DNA from: Christiangramia portivictoriae DSM 23547
GTDB lineage: Bacteria > Bacteroidota > Bacteroidia > Flavobacteriales > Flavobacteriaceae
Length of the DNA stretch: 64,000 nucleotides
Direction of reading: 5' to 3'
NCBI RefSeq assembly: GCF_000423045.1
Contig: NZ_KE383971.1
Coordinates: 196,092 to 260,091, forward strand
Of the stretch, positions 1-8,238 are shown one piece after another; positions within the stretch are counted from its first letter, which is position 1, and every line of letters begins with the position of its first letter. The position numbers and the translations under genes were made by a program. The notes beneath the pieces were generated by a model. That model searched no databases. It saw nothing but the letters and a program-made list of their open reading frames with translations, and had not been told where the DNA came from.

Positions 1-1146
1 GTATAGAGGCGTTCGTAATTCGTGCGTGATGGTAGTTAGGAACTGAGCTTTTGCCAGTGATGCTTTTTCTGCATTTTCCTTAGCCAGAATCAATTCAGAA
101 TTCTTCTTTTGCAACAACTCATTTGCTCTGGCCCGTAGATTATTGTTTTTGTACAGGCTTAATGTAAGCAGCGATAATATGGTGATCAAGGCTACGCTAA
201 GTATTGTCGTAAGTTTGTTTACTTTTAAAGTTCTTTCGGTCTCTGCCTGCTGAGCTGTAAGTTGATCTACAGTAGATTTCAGTGCCGAATTTCCTAAGCG
301 GGCATTCGCTTCAGTTGCAAGCGCTTCTTTGTTTACATCGAAAATGGTTTCTCTAATTAAATTTCCCTGCTGAAGTAATTCAAGGGCGCTCGCATAATTT
401 TTTCTTTCCTGAGCAATTTCACTCAAAAGATTATAACTGTACATGATCATGCCTGTATATCCTTCTTCCTTGGAGATATTCAAGGCATTTCTGGCAGCAA
501 GTTCTGCTTTTTCGTAATTTCCGTCTTTCAGAAAGCCGCGAGCCATAAAATAGTTCAATCTGGACTTTTCGTACTGGTTATTCGATTCTTCAAGGTAAAT
601 TTCTGCATTTCTCAATTCAGCCAGCGCTCTTGGTTTGGTTTCATCGTTATTGAAGTAAATAACAGCCCTGTTTAGAGCAATAATCCCCAGTTGCTCCCGA
701 TTATTTTGCTGAGTGTAATATTTTTCTGCTAGCCCCAGATAATTCAGGGCCCTTGTATATTCTCTTTTCGAAGTAAGCAATTTGGAATACAGCACATAAG
801 AATAGTTCAAACCAGCATCATCGTTGATCTCTCTTTGAATAGACATTGCTCTGTCCAGCTGACTAATTCCATTGTCGTATTCATGTCGAACATGATACAT
901 CCTGCTAAGAATGGTGCTGGTGAGGGCGATATAGCTTTTCGCATCTATGCGCCTGGATAACTTTAAGGATAGATCTAATTGTTCCTGAGCCTTGTCAAAA
1001 TTCATTGTATTGATAGACACCTCGGCTGCTGCCAGCAGTTTTTTGATCTGTTCAGGTTTTGGGTTTTCTTCATCAATCCCGGACTCCTGGAATCCAAAGA
1101 TGGCGAAGCAACATACTAAAAGGATGAAACGCTTGAAGTTTTTCAT
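1..1146 (-). CDS. TPR-containing sensor histidine kinase (N-terminal part, cut by window edge)
   Basis: The open frame runs from an ATG at 1146 to base 1 without a stop, giving 382 residues of a longer protein. It begins with a signal-peptide-like segment (MKNFKRFILLVCCFAIFGF). About 230 residues of helical repeats of TPR type follow, for example the NYEKAELAARNALNISKEEG unit. One membrane span (around residues 305-325, TTILSVALITILSLLTLSLY) leads into a short coiled coil. The last visible residues are FLTTITHELRTPLY, the H-box of a HisKA phospho-acceptor domain, with the histidine about eight residues from the edge. The ATPase domain, and any receiver or HTH domains, lie outside. Family knowledge: periplasmic TPR kinases of this layout are common in Flavobacteriia. 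The ligand is unknown. It lies 44 bp downstream of gap in the same direction, behind a hairpin. Confidence 0.85.
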   Translation of the reverse strand, partial: MKNFKRFILLVCCFAIFGFQESGIDEENPKPEQIKKLLAAAEVSINTMNFDKAQEQLDLSLKLSRRIDAKSYIALTSTILSRMYHVRHEYDNGISQLDRAMSIQREINDDAGLNYSYVLYSKLLTSKREYTRALNYLGLAEKYYTQQNNREQLGIIALNRAVIYFNNDETKPRALAELRNAEIYLEESNNQYEKSRLNYFMARGFLKDGNYEKAELAARNALNISKEEGYTGMIMYSYNLLSEIAQERKNYASALELLQQGNLIRETIFDVNKEALATEANARLGNSALKSTVDQLTAQQAETERTLKVNKLTTILSVALITILSLLTLSLYKNNNLRARANELLQKKNSELILAKENAEKASLAKAQFLTTITHELRTPLY

Positions 1147-1152
1147 TTATGG

Positions 1153-1196
1153 AAAAATAGCTAGAAGCTTTAATAAGTTGTTAAATATAGCTATTT
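1153..1196 (-). terminator. Possible terminator after gap
   Basis: Nine-base arms AAATAGCTA and TAGCTATTT (1155-1163 and 1188-1196) pair across a 24-base loop. On the minus strand a run of five T follows. The upstream arm overlaps the gap stop codon. The loop is long, so this is only a moderate candidate. Confidence 0.35.
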
Positions 1197-2198
1197 ATCG
1201 TTAACAAGTGAAATTAAATCGATAAGACGATTAGAGTAACCAATTTCGTTATCATACCAGCCAATCAGTTTGATTAAAGTTCCATCGATTACAGAGGTCA
1301 TTCCGGCATCGAAAATGCAACTATTCTTATTGTCCAGGATATCTACAGAAACTATAGGATCTTCAGTATACTCCAGGATTCCCGACATTTCATTTTCTGA
1401 AGCTTTTTTGAAAAGCTGGTTCACTTCTTCTATGCTCGTAGATTTTTCCACATTCAATGTCATATCAGTAAGAGAGCCATTTGGAACCGGAACCCTGATG
1501 CCGCATCCTCCAATAACTTCGGTCAGGTCTGGGAATATGCTCGTAAGTGCTTTTGCTGCACCAGTAGTGGTAGGAATAATGGATTGTGCTGCCGCCCGAC
1601 TTCTACGTAAATCTTTATGAGGTTTGTCATGCAAACTCTGGTCTGATGTAAAGGAATGAACAGTGGTGATATAAGCCTGTGTAACCCTTAATCGATCATG
1701 GATCACCTTTAGCATTGGTGCTGCATTATTAGTCGTGCAGGAGGCATTTGAAATAATTTTTTCATCACCGGTTAGAATTTCTTCATTAACACCCAATACG
1801 ACCATCTTTATGGCATCGTCCTGTGGAGGTACCGATAGAATGACTTTTTTAACACCATTCTTCAGGTGTGGCATTAAGACTTCGGTCGTTTTGAATTTAC
1901 CGCTACTTTCTATAACCATCTCCACTCCAAACCTATCCCAGGGAATATCTTTCGGACTTTGAAAATTTAATAGCGGAATAATACGACCATCCACAATTAT
2001 TTCGTTGTCACCAGCAGAAATTTCATTGAAGATTCTTCCGTGGATACTATCATACCTGAGTAAGTGGGAAAGACTACGGGCGTCATGAATATCATTGATA
2101 GCCACAACTTCGATCTCTGGATGGTTTAGTAAAAGTCTAAAGAGATTTCTGCCTATGCGGCCAAAACCGTTAATGGCAATTTTTACAGGACTCGCCAT
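1191..2198 (-). CDS. gap: Glyceraldehyde-3-phosphate dehydrogenase, type I
   Basis: This is a 335-residue glycolytic/gluconeogenic enzyme that interconverts glyceraldehyde 3-phosphate and 1,3-bisphosphoglycerate with NAD. The N-terminal Rossmann motif INGFGRIGRNLFR is present, and the acidic residue in AINDIHD suits NAD rather than NADP. The catalytic cysteine is Cys154 in NASCTTN and the partner histidine is in TTVHSFTSDQ. The phosphate-binding region PHKDLRRSRAAAQSIIPT and the GIRVPVPNGS arginine are conserved. The usual CTTNCLAP reads CTTNNAAP, so the second, non-catalytic cysteine is Asn. Family length is normal. It starts 9 bp after the lipA stop, so lipA and gap are probably co-transcribed. 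Flavobacteria often carry two gap paralogues; which one this is cannot be told here. Confidence 0.95.
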   Translation of the reverse strand: MASPVKIAINGFGRIGRNLFRLLLNHPEIEVVAINDIHDARSLSHLLRYDSIHGRIFNEISAGDNEIIVDGRIIPLLNFQSPKDIPWDRFGVEMVIESSGKFKTTEVLMPHLKNGVKKVILSVPPQDDAIKMVVLGVNEEILTGDEKIISNASCTTNNAAPMLKVIHDRLRVTQAYITTVHSFTSDQSLHDKPHKDLRRSRAAAQSIIPTTTGAAKALTSIFPDLTEVIGGCGIRVPVPNGSLTDMTLNVEKSTSIEEVNQLFKKASENEMSGILEYTEDPIVSVDILDNKNSCIFDAGMTSVIDGTLIKLIGWYDNEIGYSNRLIDLISLVNDK

Positions 2199-2207
2199 GC
2201 AAACTTT

Positions 2208-3089
2208 TTAATTGATATGCTTTTGTGCTTTATAAGAAGATCTTACCAGAGCGCTGCTTTCTACGTGTCTAAAACCTAATTCCAGTCCGTATTCTTCATA
2301 GCGCTTAAATTGATCTGGAGTAATGAACTGTTTGACCGGTAAGTGTTTTTTACTTGGTTGAAGATATTGGCCAATCGTGACCACATCTACACCGGCTTCA
2401 CGAAGATCTCTTAAGGTTTGGAATACTTCCTCTTCCTGCTCGCCAAGGCCAAGCATGATTCCAGACTTGGTTCTTCGAATTCCATTGTCCTTTAAATACT
2501 TAAGTACGGCCAGACTACGATCATACTTTGCCTGAATACGCACTTCTCTGGTAAGGCGTTTAACGGTCTCCATATTGTGAGAAACCACTTCAGGACTTAC
2601 TTCGATGATTCGATCTATATTGCGTTCATTTCCCTGGAAATCGGGAATTAATGTTTCCAGTGTTGTTTCAGGATTCATTCTACGAATCGCCTTTACAGTT
2701 TCTGCCCAAATAATAGATCCCATGTCCTTAAGATCATCACGATCTACGCTGGTCACAACAGCATGCTTGATCCCCATGATCTTGATAGATCTGGCAACCT
2801 TTTCAGGTTCATCCCAGTCTACAGTCTCAGGTCGGCCGGTTTTAACACCGCAAAACCCACAGGATCTTGTACATACATTCCCAAGGATCATAAAAGTAGC
2901 TGTTCCCTCACTCCAGCATTCACCCATGTTCGGGCAACTACCGGAAGTACAAATAGTATGTAAGTCATATTTATCAACCAGGCTTCTCAACTCGGTATAT
3001 TTCTTACCAGTAGGAAGCTTCACGCGTAACCACTTTGGTTTTGGAGTTCTTTGTGTCTTGGTTTTTACTGGAGCAACGTCTGTATTCAT
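2208..3089 (-). CDS. lipA: Lipoyl synthase
   Basis: Radical-SAM enzyme that inserts two sulfurs into protein-bound octanoate to make the lipoyl cofactor of 2-oxoacid dehydrogenases and the glycine cleavage system. From the ATG at 3089 it has 293 residues. The auxiliary cluster cysteines are C47, C52 and C58 (CTSGSCPNMGEC), and the radical-SAM cluster is C73-x3-C77-x2-C80 (CTRSCGFC). The C-terminal RSSYKAQ serine, a ligand of the auxiliary cluster, is present. An in-frame ATG at 3110 was not chosen because it lies inside a TATCTTTG promoter box (3108-3115), and homologues start at the MNTDVAP-like position. gap follows 9 bp downstream in the same direction. Confidence 0.95.
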   Translation of the reverse strand: MNTDVAPVKTKTQRTPKPKWLRVKLPTGKKYTELRSLVDKYDLHTICTSGSCPNMGECWSEGTATFMILGNVCTRSCGFCGVKTGRPETVDWDEPEKVARSIKIMGIKHAVVTSVDRDDLKDMGSIIWAETVKAIRRMNPETTLETLIPDFQGNERNIDRIIEVSPEVVSHNMETVKRLTREVRIQAKYDRSLAVLKYLKDNGIRRTKSGIMLGLGEQEEEVFQTLRDLREAGVDVVTIGQYLQPSKKHLPVKQFITPDQFKRYEEYGLELGFRHVESSALVRSSYKAQKHIN

Positions 3090-3107
3090 AGCAATAAATC
3101 TCTGTTT

Positions 3108-3115
3108 CAAAGATA
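3108..3115 (-). promoter_or_regulatory. Promoter -7 box for lipA-gap
   Basis: On the minus strand TATCTTTG matches the Bacteroidota -7 consensus TAnnTTTG. It ends 18 bp before the lipA ATG at 3089. A clear TTTG -33 element is not seen at the ideal spacing. The box rules against the upstream ATG at 3110. Confidence 0.5.
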
Positions 3116-3167
3116 CAATAATAAGCTGAACTGCATAAATTAGACTACCGCCGATTCGAAACCTTAC

Positions 3168-3737
3168 TTAAGGTTTCCTGCTTTCAATAATAGCTGCAAG
3201 TAACTTCTTGGCACGCAGTAGTTTTACCTTAATATTACTCATGGGTTCATCGAGATATTCTGCAATTTCCTTATAGGATTTCTCCTGAAAGAACCTGAGG
3301 TTGATCACTTCCTGGTAATGCGGTTTTAATTGCTTGATATCAAAAAGTAACTGTTCGAGATTCTGTTCTTTGATAAGCTTATCTTCAATCCCCGGGGTAT
3401 CATCTGCGATCTGGTAAACCTGTTCTTCATCCTGCATGGAAGTCCTTGATCTAATAGAGGCTTTTTTCTTCCTGATTTGATCTATATGGATGTTCTTGGA
3501 AATTGCTATGAGCCATGTCACAAAGGAATAATTATCATCAAAGGTTTCAATGCGATTAAAAGCTTTGGAAAAAGTCTGGATGGTAATATCTTCAGCTTCA
3601 TACTCATTCTGAGTCTTTTTAAGCTGAAAGCCATAAACATCTCCCCAGAATCTGTCTACCAGATAATTGAATGCCGACTGGCTGCCTTTCTGTGCTTCGC
3701 TGATCTTTTCTGAAAGTTGATTTGGGTTTACTTCCAC
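3168..3737 (-). CDS. ECF-type RNA polymerase sigma factor
   Basis: The 189-residue protein has both ECF sigma domains. Region 2 spans about residues 20-95 (AEDITIQTFSKAFNRI, then FVTWLIAISKNIHIDQIRKKK). Region 4 is a helix-turn-helix around residues 135-185 (SYKEIAEYLDEPMSNIKVKLLRAKKLL). It directs RNA polymerase to a specific promoter set, which cannot be deduced here. Its start overlaps the end of the glycosyltransferase gene by 10 bp, so the two are translationally coupled. No anti-sigma factor or FecR-like gene is adjacent, which is unusual for ECF factors of known mechanism. Control may therefore be transcriptional or come from elsewhere. Confidence 0.9.
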   Translation of the reverse strand: MEVNPNQLSEKISEAQKGSQSAFNYLVDRFWGDVYGFQLKKTQNEYEAEDITIQTFSKAFNRIETFDDNYSFVTWLIAISKNIHIDQIRKKKASIRSRTSMQDEEQVYQIADDTPGIEDKLIKEQNLEQLLFDIKQLKPHYQEVINLRFFQEKSYKEIAEYLDEPMSNIKVKLLRAKKLLAAIIESRKP

Positions 3738-4828
3738 TGTCCTGGTTTTGAAATGAGGTTGGAGCTAAATATAGCCAATTGAAAAAATATCAGGAAAAAA
3801 TCAAATAATGGGTAGAACCAGATGACGTCTCTCTCATCAAGCTTTTCAGCAGCTTTGTAATACACGACCCCGTCAAGAATCAATTTAATTATTAGAATGG
3901 ATATAACTGCGATAGGGAATACCTGGAGTATGCAGAGTATGATCAATAAGATCCAGAAAAATAATCTTGCAGTGTAATAAACTCCAAGCAGTAACTGGTG
4001 TATCTTCTGGTATTGTCTGGCTGTAGACACGTGCCTGCGTTTCTGTGTCATCCATTCTGAAAAATTTTTCTTCGGAACACTTCTCGTTATGGAATCTTTA
4101 GAAAAGCAAATAGCGGTATTCTCATCGTTCGCTGCTTCATTGACGAATAGGTCATCGTCTCCAGATTTAATATGCAGGTGACTGGCGAAACCTTTTAATT
4201 CGTAAAATCTATCTGAGGTATAAGCCAAATTACGGCCAACACCCATGTATGGGATACCATTTTTTGCATAGCTAAAATACTGCAGCGCAGTTAGCAAGGT
4301 TTCAAATCGTATTAATTTGTTCAATAATGAATTCTTCTGTTTGAAGTATCCGCCATATCCAAGAATGATTTCCCTGCTCGTAAACTCGTGCGTCATTTCA
4401 CTAATCCAGTTCCTGGATTGGGGTACGCAGTCTGCATCAGTAAATAAAAGGTAGTTGTTGGAAGCTTTTTTAATACCCAGGGTGAGGGCATATTTTTTAT
4501 TCGCCCAGAATGCTTCGATGTTCTGAACATTTACAATCTTCACCCGTGGATCGATATTCTGAAAATGCTCCATGATCTCCAGGCTATTGTCTGAAGAAGC
4601 ATCATTGATTAGAATAAGTTCGAAATCCGGATGATCTTGTTCCAGAATAGCAGGTATACAATTCTGCAAATTCGCTGCTTCATTTTTCGCACAAACAATC
4701 ACTGAAACGGGCAGGCTTGCAGTTTGTGACTTTTCCGAAGATGCAGAAGTGAATGAGAAAAAACTAAGATTATAAAGAATATTGATTATACCCGAAAGTA
4801 TAAATAGACCAAATAAGACTATTTCCAT
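3728..4828 (-). CDS. Family 2 glycosyltransferase, membrane-bound
   Basis: This 366-residue protein has a GT-A catalytic domain between membrane segments. There is an N-terminal span (residues 1-25). The nucleotide-sugar binding core starts with SVIVCAKNEAANLQ near residue 42, and the DxD metal motif is in LLFTDADCVPQ near residue 130. A QKRRHVSTAR stretch near residue 265 corresponds to the QxxRW-type acceptor motif of processive or lipid-linked GT2 enzymes. Two or three C-terminal membrane helices follow. It probably transfers a sugar to a lipid or polysaccharide at the inner membrane; donor and acceptor are unknown. It lies 5 bp after the small membrane protein gene and overlaps the sigma-factor gene, forming a three-gene unit. 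Confidence 0.88.
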   Translation of the reverse strand: MEIVLFGLFILSGIINILYNLSFFSFTSASSEKSQTASLPVSVIVCAKNEAANLQNCIPAILEQDHPDFELILINDASSDNSLEIMEHFQNIDPRVKIVNVQNIEAFWANKKYALTLGIKKASNNYLLFTDADCVPQSRNWISEMTHEFTSREIILGYGGYFKQKNSLLNKLIRFETLLTALQYFSYAKNGIPYMGVGRNLAYTSDRFYELKGFASHLHIKSGDDDLFVNEAANDENTAICFSKDSITRSVPKKNFSEWMTQKRRHVSTARQYQKIHQLLLGVYYTARLFFWILLIILCILQVFPIAVISILIIKLILDGVVYYKAAEKLDERDVIWFYPLFDFFLIFFQLAIFSSNLISKPGQWK

Positions 4829-4833
4829 TTAAT

Positions 4834-5040
4834 CTAAGTAGTCTTGGCGGTATCTGAACAATTCTCCATCTCGTCTGGTAGTTTTCCACAAAAGCTACAT
4901 GGTTCACCAGATTTGTTGAGGTAAGGATTCTGGCTGGCGCAGGTACCGGCAAACTTTCCATTTTTCTTTCCCCATATTTTAATAGCAATTCCGGCAAAAG
5001 CCAGACCTAACAATACCAGACTGATAATAAATAGTTTCAT
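4834..5040 (-). CDS. Small membrane protein with C-terminal Cys cluster
   Basis: From the ATG at 5040 the protein is 68 residues: one membrane helix (MKLFIISLVLLGLAFAGIAI), a basic segment, then a soluble tail. The tail has a GTCASQNPYLNKSGEPCSFC pattern (Cys-x12-Cys-x2-Cys) and another Cys near the end, which could bind zinc or iron. Similar short 'membrane or secreted' proteins are widespread in Flavobacteriia with no assigned function. A longer in-frame start at 5103 was rejected because it adds an unrelated hydrophobic segment and would lie upstream of a TAnnTTTG-like box at 5059-5066. It is first in an operon with the glycosyltransferase and the sigma factor. Confidence 0.75.
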   Translation of the reverse strand: MKLFIISLVLLGLAFAGIAIKIWGKKNGKFAGTCASQNPYLNKSGEPCSFCGKLPDEMENCSDTAKTT

Positions 5041-5206
5041 AGACTTCGAATTCTGTTGCAAAAATAATAATAAAAACAGGCAACTGAAAATTGGTCGTCT
5101 CATTAGTATATCGTTTACACTATTTAACTAAATTTTAATCGAATATGTAGCGCTATCAGTTAATTCAGAGATATCTTGCAGCGTTAACCACGAAAAAAAC
5201 TACAAT

Positions 5207-5827
5207 ATGAAATTTAAAATGTTATTTACAACTCTTGCACTTTCAGCAGTCGTTTTCACTTCTTGTGATGATGGTAAAAAGAAAGAGCAGGAAGAAAAAG
5301 AGAAAATGGAGCAAATGGAAGCCGAAGAAAGAGAGGCTGAAATGCAGGCTGAAAAGGAAAAGCAGGAGATGCAATCCAACAGTATCGCTGCAAAAGCGAT
5401 GGCAACAGACACTCTAAGTACTTTAGTATCTGCTCTAAAATCTGCTGAATTAGCAGAGATGATGAAGACAGAGGAAGGTCCTTTCACAGTTTTCGCGCCG
5501 AACAACGCTGCGTTTTCTAAAGTAGATCAGGCGACACTAGAAAGCTTGATGATGGAAGAAAATAAAGACAAACTGGCTGGTGTATTGAAATACCACGTAG
5601 TTGAAGGTGAAGTTATGGCTGCAGATCTTGTCAAATTGATCCAGGATAATAACGGAACTTATGCGGTTTCTACCGTTGGTGGAGGAGAGTTGAAAGCTTC
5701 TTTAGAAGGCGAGAACGTGATCCTTACCGATGAGAATGGAAATAAGGCGACTGTAGTACAGGCTGATGTTGATGCTTCTAACGGAGTTGTTCACATCATC
5801 GATGCAGTAGTGATGAAGAAAGCATAA
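5207..5827 (+). CDS. FAS1 (fasciclin) domain lipoprotein
   Basis: The 206-residue protein begins with a lipoprotein signal (MKFKMLFTTLALSAVVFTSC, lipobox FTSC), so the mature N-terminus is a lipidated Cys20. A highly charged Glu/Lys/Met/Gln-rich helix (about residues 24-55, probable coiled coil) follows. One FAS1 domain occupies about residues 65-206. Its H1 motif is seen in EGPFTVFAPNNAAFSKV and its H2 motif in NGVVHIIDAVVMKK. FAS1 domains mediate adhesion or protein interaction at cell surfaces. The gene stands alone with its own terminator. Confidence 0.9.
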   Translation: MKFKMLFTTLALSAVVFTSCDDGKKKEQEEKEKMEQMEAEEREAEMQAEKEKQEMQSNSIAAKAMATDTLSTLVSALKSAELAEMMKTEEGPFTVFAPNNAAFSKVDQATLESLMMEENKDKLAGVLKYHVVEGEVMAADLVKLIQDNNGTYAVSTVGGGELKASLEGENVILTDENGNKATVVQADVDASNGVVHIIDAVVMKKA

Positions 5828-5846
5828 TTCTTCGACGAATTATAAG

Positions 5847-5877
5847 AAAAAAGGAGCGCATTTGCGCTCCTTTTTTT
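5847..5877. terminator. Bidirectional terminator between FAS1 gene and murB
   Basis: A hairpin with arms AAAAAGGAGCGCA and TGCGCTCCTTTTT is flanked by A and T runs on both sides. It can terminate the FAS1 gene on the plus strand and murB on the minus strand. The T run touches the murB stop codon at 5876. Confidence 0.85.
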
Positions 5878-6892
5878 AATTGATAATATTGACTTCTGCC
5901 TCTAAAGGAACTTCAAATTTTGAATAAACTTTATCCTGGATCATCTTGGCAAGGTTCAGAATTTCCTCGCCTGTTGCCTCGCCATAATTGACCAGTACCA
6001 AAGCCTGATTCTTGTGAACTCCTGCGTCCCCATGTCGATATCCTTTAAGACCAGCCTGATCAATAAGCCATCCCGCCGGAATTTTTATTTCATCACTAGA
6101 AACCTGATATGAGGGTATTTCGGGATATTCCAGTTGTAATTCTTCAAATTGCCGTTTTGCAATCACGGGATTTTTAAAAAAGCTACCGCTGTTTCCAATT
6201 TCCTTAGGGTCAGGTAATTTTGATCTCCTTATAGTAATCACTGCATTCGATACATCCTGAATTCCTGGATCATTGATTCCAGATTTTTCCAGTTCATTGC
6301 GAATCGCTCCGTAATCGAGATGTAACTGATGATTTTTTTTGCTAAGCCTGAAACGAACAGATGTGATAATATAGAGGCCTTTGAGTTCATTCTTGAAAAC
6401 TGAGTTTCGATAGCCAAAATTACAATCTTCCCGACTGAAGTCTTTCTCTTCAAGAGTTTGAATATTCATGGCATGACAACTTTCAAAGCTGTCTTTCAAT
6501 TCCACCCCGTAGGCGCCAATATTCTGAATAGGGGAAGTGCCTACATTACCCGGAATAAGCGATAAATTCTCTAATCCTCCAAAACCTTGATCGATCGTAT
6601 ATAATACCAGTTCATGCCAGTTTTCTCCAGCAGCAACTTCCAGAATTACTTCATTTTCATCTTCAGCGACAACCTTTATGCCTTTGAGAGCTATATGAAC
6701 TACTGTCTTATGAATATCCCTGGTAAGCAGCATGTTGCTACCACCTCCAAGAATAAATAACTCAGAAGAATAACTTTTCTTTAGAAGACGCCTTAGGTCC
6801 TCAAGGCTCGAGACCGATATAAATTTATCGGCCCGAACATCGATTCCAAAACTGTTATACTCCTTTAGTGAAAAGTTACGTATGACCTGCAT
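5876..6892 (-). CDS. murB: UDP-N-acetylenolpyruvoylglucosamine reductase
   Basis: FAD enzyme that reduces UDP-GlcNAc-enolpyruvate to UDP-MurNAc with NADPH, in cytoplasmic peptidoglycan precursor synthesis. At 338 residues it matches the longer E. coli-like type I form. Seen motifs are the FAD-binding LFILGGGSNMLLT near residue 45, LSLIPGNVGTSPIQNIGAYGVEL near residue 115, the catalytic serine in GNSGSFFKNP near residue 230, and the C-terminal LEAEVNII glutamate. Its ATG overlaps the aminotransferase stop by one base (TAATG arrangement), so translation is coupled and the two form an operon. Confidence 0.95.
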   Translation of the reverse strand: MQVIRNFSLKEYNSFGIDVRADKFISVSSLEDLRRLLKKSYSSELFILGGGSNMLLTRDIHKTVVHIALKGIKVVAEDENEVILEVAAGENWHELVLYTIDQGFGGLENLSLIPGNVGTSPIQNIGAYGVELKDSFESCHAMNIQTLEEKDFSREDCNFGYRNSVFKNELKGLYIITSVRFRLSKKNHQLHLDYGAIRNELEKSGINDPGIQDVSNAVITIRRSKLPDPKEIGNSGSFFKNPVIAKRQFEELQLEYPEIPSYQVSSDEIKIPAGWLIDQAGLKGYRHGDAGVHKNQALVLVNYGEATGEEILNLAKMIQDKVYSKFEVPLEAEVNIIN

Positions 6893-8088
6893 TAAGCTTT
6901 GCTATTATATTGCTTTAAAGCTTTTTCCAGAATGACCAGTGCACGCTGTAAATTTTCTTTCTTCAAAACATAGGCAATTCTTACCTGATTCAATCCTGTA
7001 TTTGGGGTAGAGTAGAACCCAGCCGCAGGTGCTACCATGATTGTCTCATTTTCATCTTCGAAATCTTCCAGTAACCATTTTGCAAAATCATCTGCATTTT
7101 CGATTGGAAGTTCAGCGATACAGTAAAAGGCTCCCTTTGGATTTGCCACCTTTACACCTTCAATCTTTTCCAGTCCCTGTACCAGAAGGTCTCTTCTTAA
7201 AGTGTACTGATCGATCACTTCGTCAAAATAGCTTTGAGGAGTATCTAAAGCAGCTTCACTGGCAATTTGCGCAAATGTTGGCGGGCTCAATCTTGCCTGT
7301 GCAAATTTCATGGCCGTAGCGATCACTTCAGTATTTTTAGAAACCAGACAACCTATACGAGCTCCACACATGCTGTATCTCTTTGAAACCGAGTCTACCA
7401 TAATGGCGTGATTGGCCAGTTCAGGAATACTCATAATAGAATGATGTTTTACACCATCATATGCGAATTCGCGATATACTTCATCTGAAACGATAAAAAG
7501 GTCGTGCTTGATTGCGAGATCAGCCAGCTGTTTGATCTCCTCTTCTGTATAAAGGTAACCTGTTGGATTACCAGGATTGCAAATAAGTATCGCCTTCGTT
7601 TTCTCGGTGATCAATTTTTCAAATTCTGAAATTGGAGGAAGGGCAAAACCATCCTCGATCTTAGCCTGAATTGGTTTAATGTTTACTCCAGAAGCAGTTG
7701 CAAAACCATTGTAGTTTGCATAAAATGGTTCTGGGATGATCACCTCGTCTCCCTGGTCTGTAATGCTTCCCATGGTGAAAAGCAAAGCTTCAGATCCTCC
7801 AGTAGTGATAATGATATCTTCTTTTTCAACAGGAAGAGCAGTATTTTTATAGTATGAAGCGAGTTTTTCACGATAACCTTCAAAGCCTGCAGAATGACTG
7901 TATGACAGGACTTCAATATCATGATTTTTCACAGCGTTTAACGCCACTTCAGGAGTCGCGATATCTGGCTGACCAATGTTCAGCTGATAAATGATTTTAC
8001 CTTTTGCAGCGGCTGCTTCAGCATAAGGGACTAATTTTCTTATAGGTGATTCGGGCATTTGCTGCCCTTTATTTGAAATCTTTGGCAT
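6892..8088 (-). CDS. Class I/II pyridoxal-phosphate aminotransferase (aspartate aminotransferase-like)
   Basis: This is a fold-type I aminotransferase of 398 residues starting at the ATG at 8088 (MPKISNKGQQ). PLP-binding features are visible: the phosphate-cup region TTGGSEALLF, the substrate/PLP motif NPGNPTGYLYTEEE, VSDEVYREFAYDG, and the Schiff-base lysine in DSVSKRYSMCGARIG. It probably transfers amino groups between aspartate or another amino acid and 2-oxoglutarate; the exact substrate is not fixed by these motifs. The longer in-frame start at 8148 was rejected because a good promoter (8118-8148) lies there. murB overlaps its stop. Confidence 0.9.
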   Translation of the reverse strand: MPKISNKGQQMPESPIRKLVPYAEAAAAKGKIIYQLNIGQPDIATPEVALNAVKNHDIEVLSYSHSAGFEGYREKLASYYKNTALPVEKEDIIITTGGSEALLFTMGSITDQGDEVIIPEPFYANYNGFATASGVNIKPIQAKIEDGFALPPISEFEKLITEKTKAILICNPGNPTGYLYTEEEIKQLADLAIKHDLFIVSDEVYREFAYDGVKHHSIMSIPELANHAIMVDSVSKRYSMCGARIGCLVSKNTEVIATAMKFAQARLSPPTFAQIASEAALDTPQSYFDEVIDQYTLRRDLLVQGLEKIEGVKVANPKGAFYCIAELPIENADDFAKWLLEDFEDENETIMVAPAAGFYSTPNTGLNQVRIAYVLKKENLQRALVILEKALKQYNSKA

Positions 8089-8117
8089 GATAGTTCTTTT
8101 ATAGGTTTGCAAAATTG

Positions 8118-8148
8118 CAAAAATAAAGCCTGAATCAAGAATAAACAA
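8118..8148 (-). promoter_or_regulatory. Promoter for aminotransferase-murB
   Basis: Minus strand: TTG (8146-8148), 20 bp, TATTTTTG (8118-8125). This matches the Bacteroidota TTG/TTTG plus TAnnTTTG consensus and lies 30 bp before the ATG at 8088. Confidence 0.6.
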
Positions 8149-8186
8149 TCCTGAATTATACGGTCTAAGCAGTTAAATTTCAGCAT

Positions 8187-8214
8187 AAAAAAAGCCTCCA
8201 GTAAAGGAGGCTTT
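8187..8214 (-). terminator. Terminator after DUF1573 gene
   Basis: Arms AAAGCCTCC (8191-8199) and GGAGGCTTT (8206-8214) pair perfectly around a 6-base loop. On the minus strand the T run follows, so it ends transcription of the DUF1573 gene before the aminotransferase promoter. Confidence 0.85.
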
Positions 8215-8238
8215 CAAATTTATTTCTGGAAGATGGCC

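Noticed and set aside
1730-1745. Loss of the second cysteine in the GAPDH CTTNC motif
   Set aside because: This cysteine is not the catalytic nucleophile and varies in the family; the active-site Cys154 and His are intact.
2605-3129. Long plus-strand frame opposite lipA
   Set aside because: It is a shadow of lipA, whose cysteine motifs are unambiguous on the minus strand; the translated plus frame has no family features.
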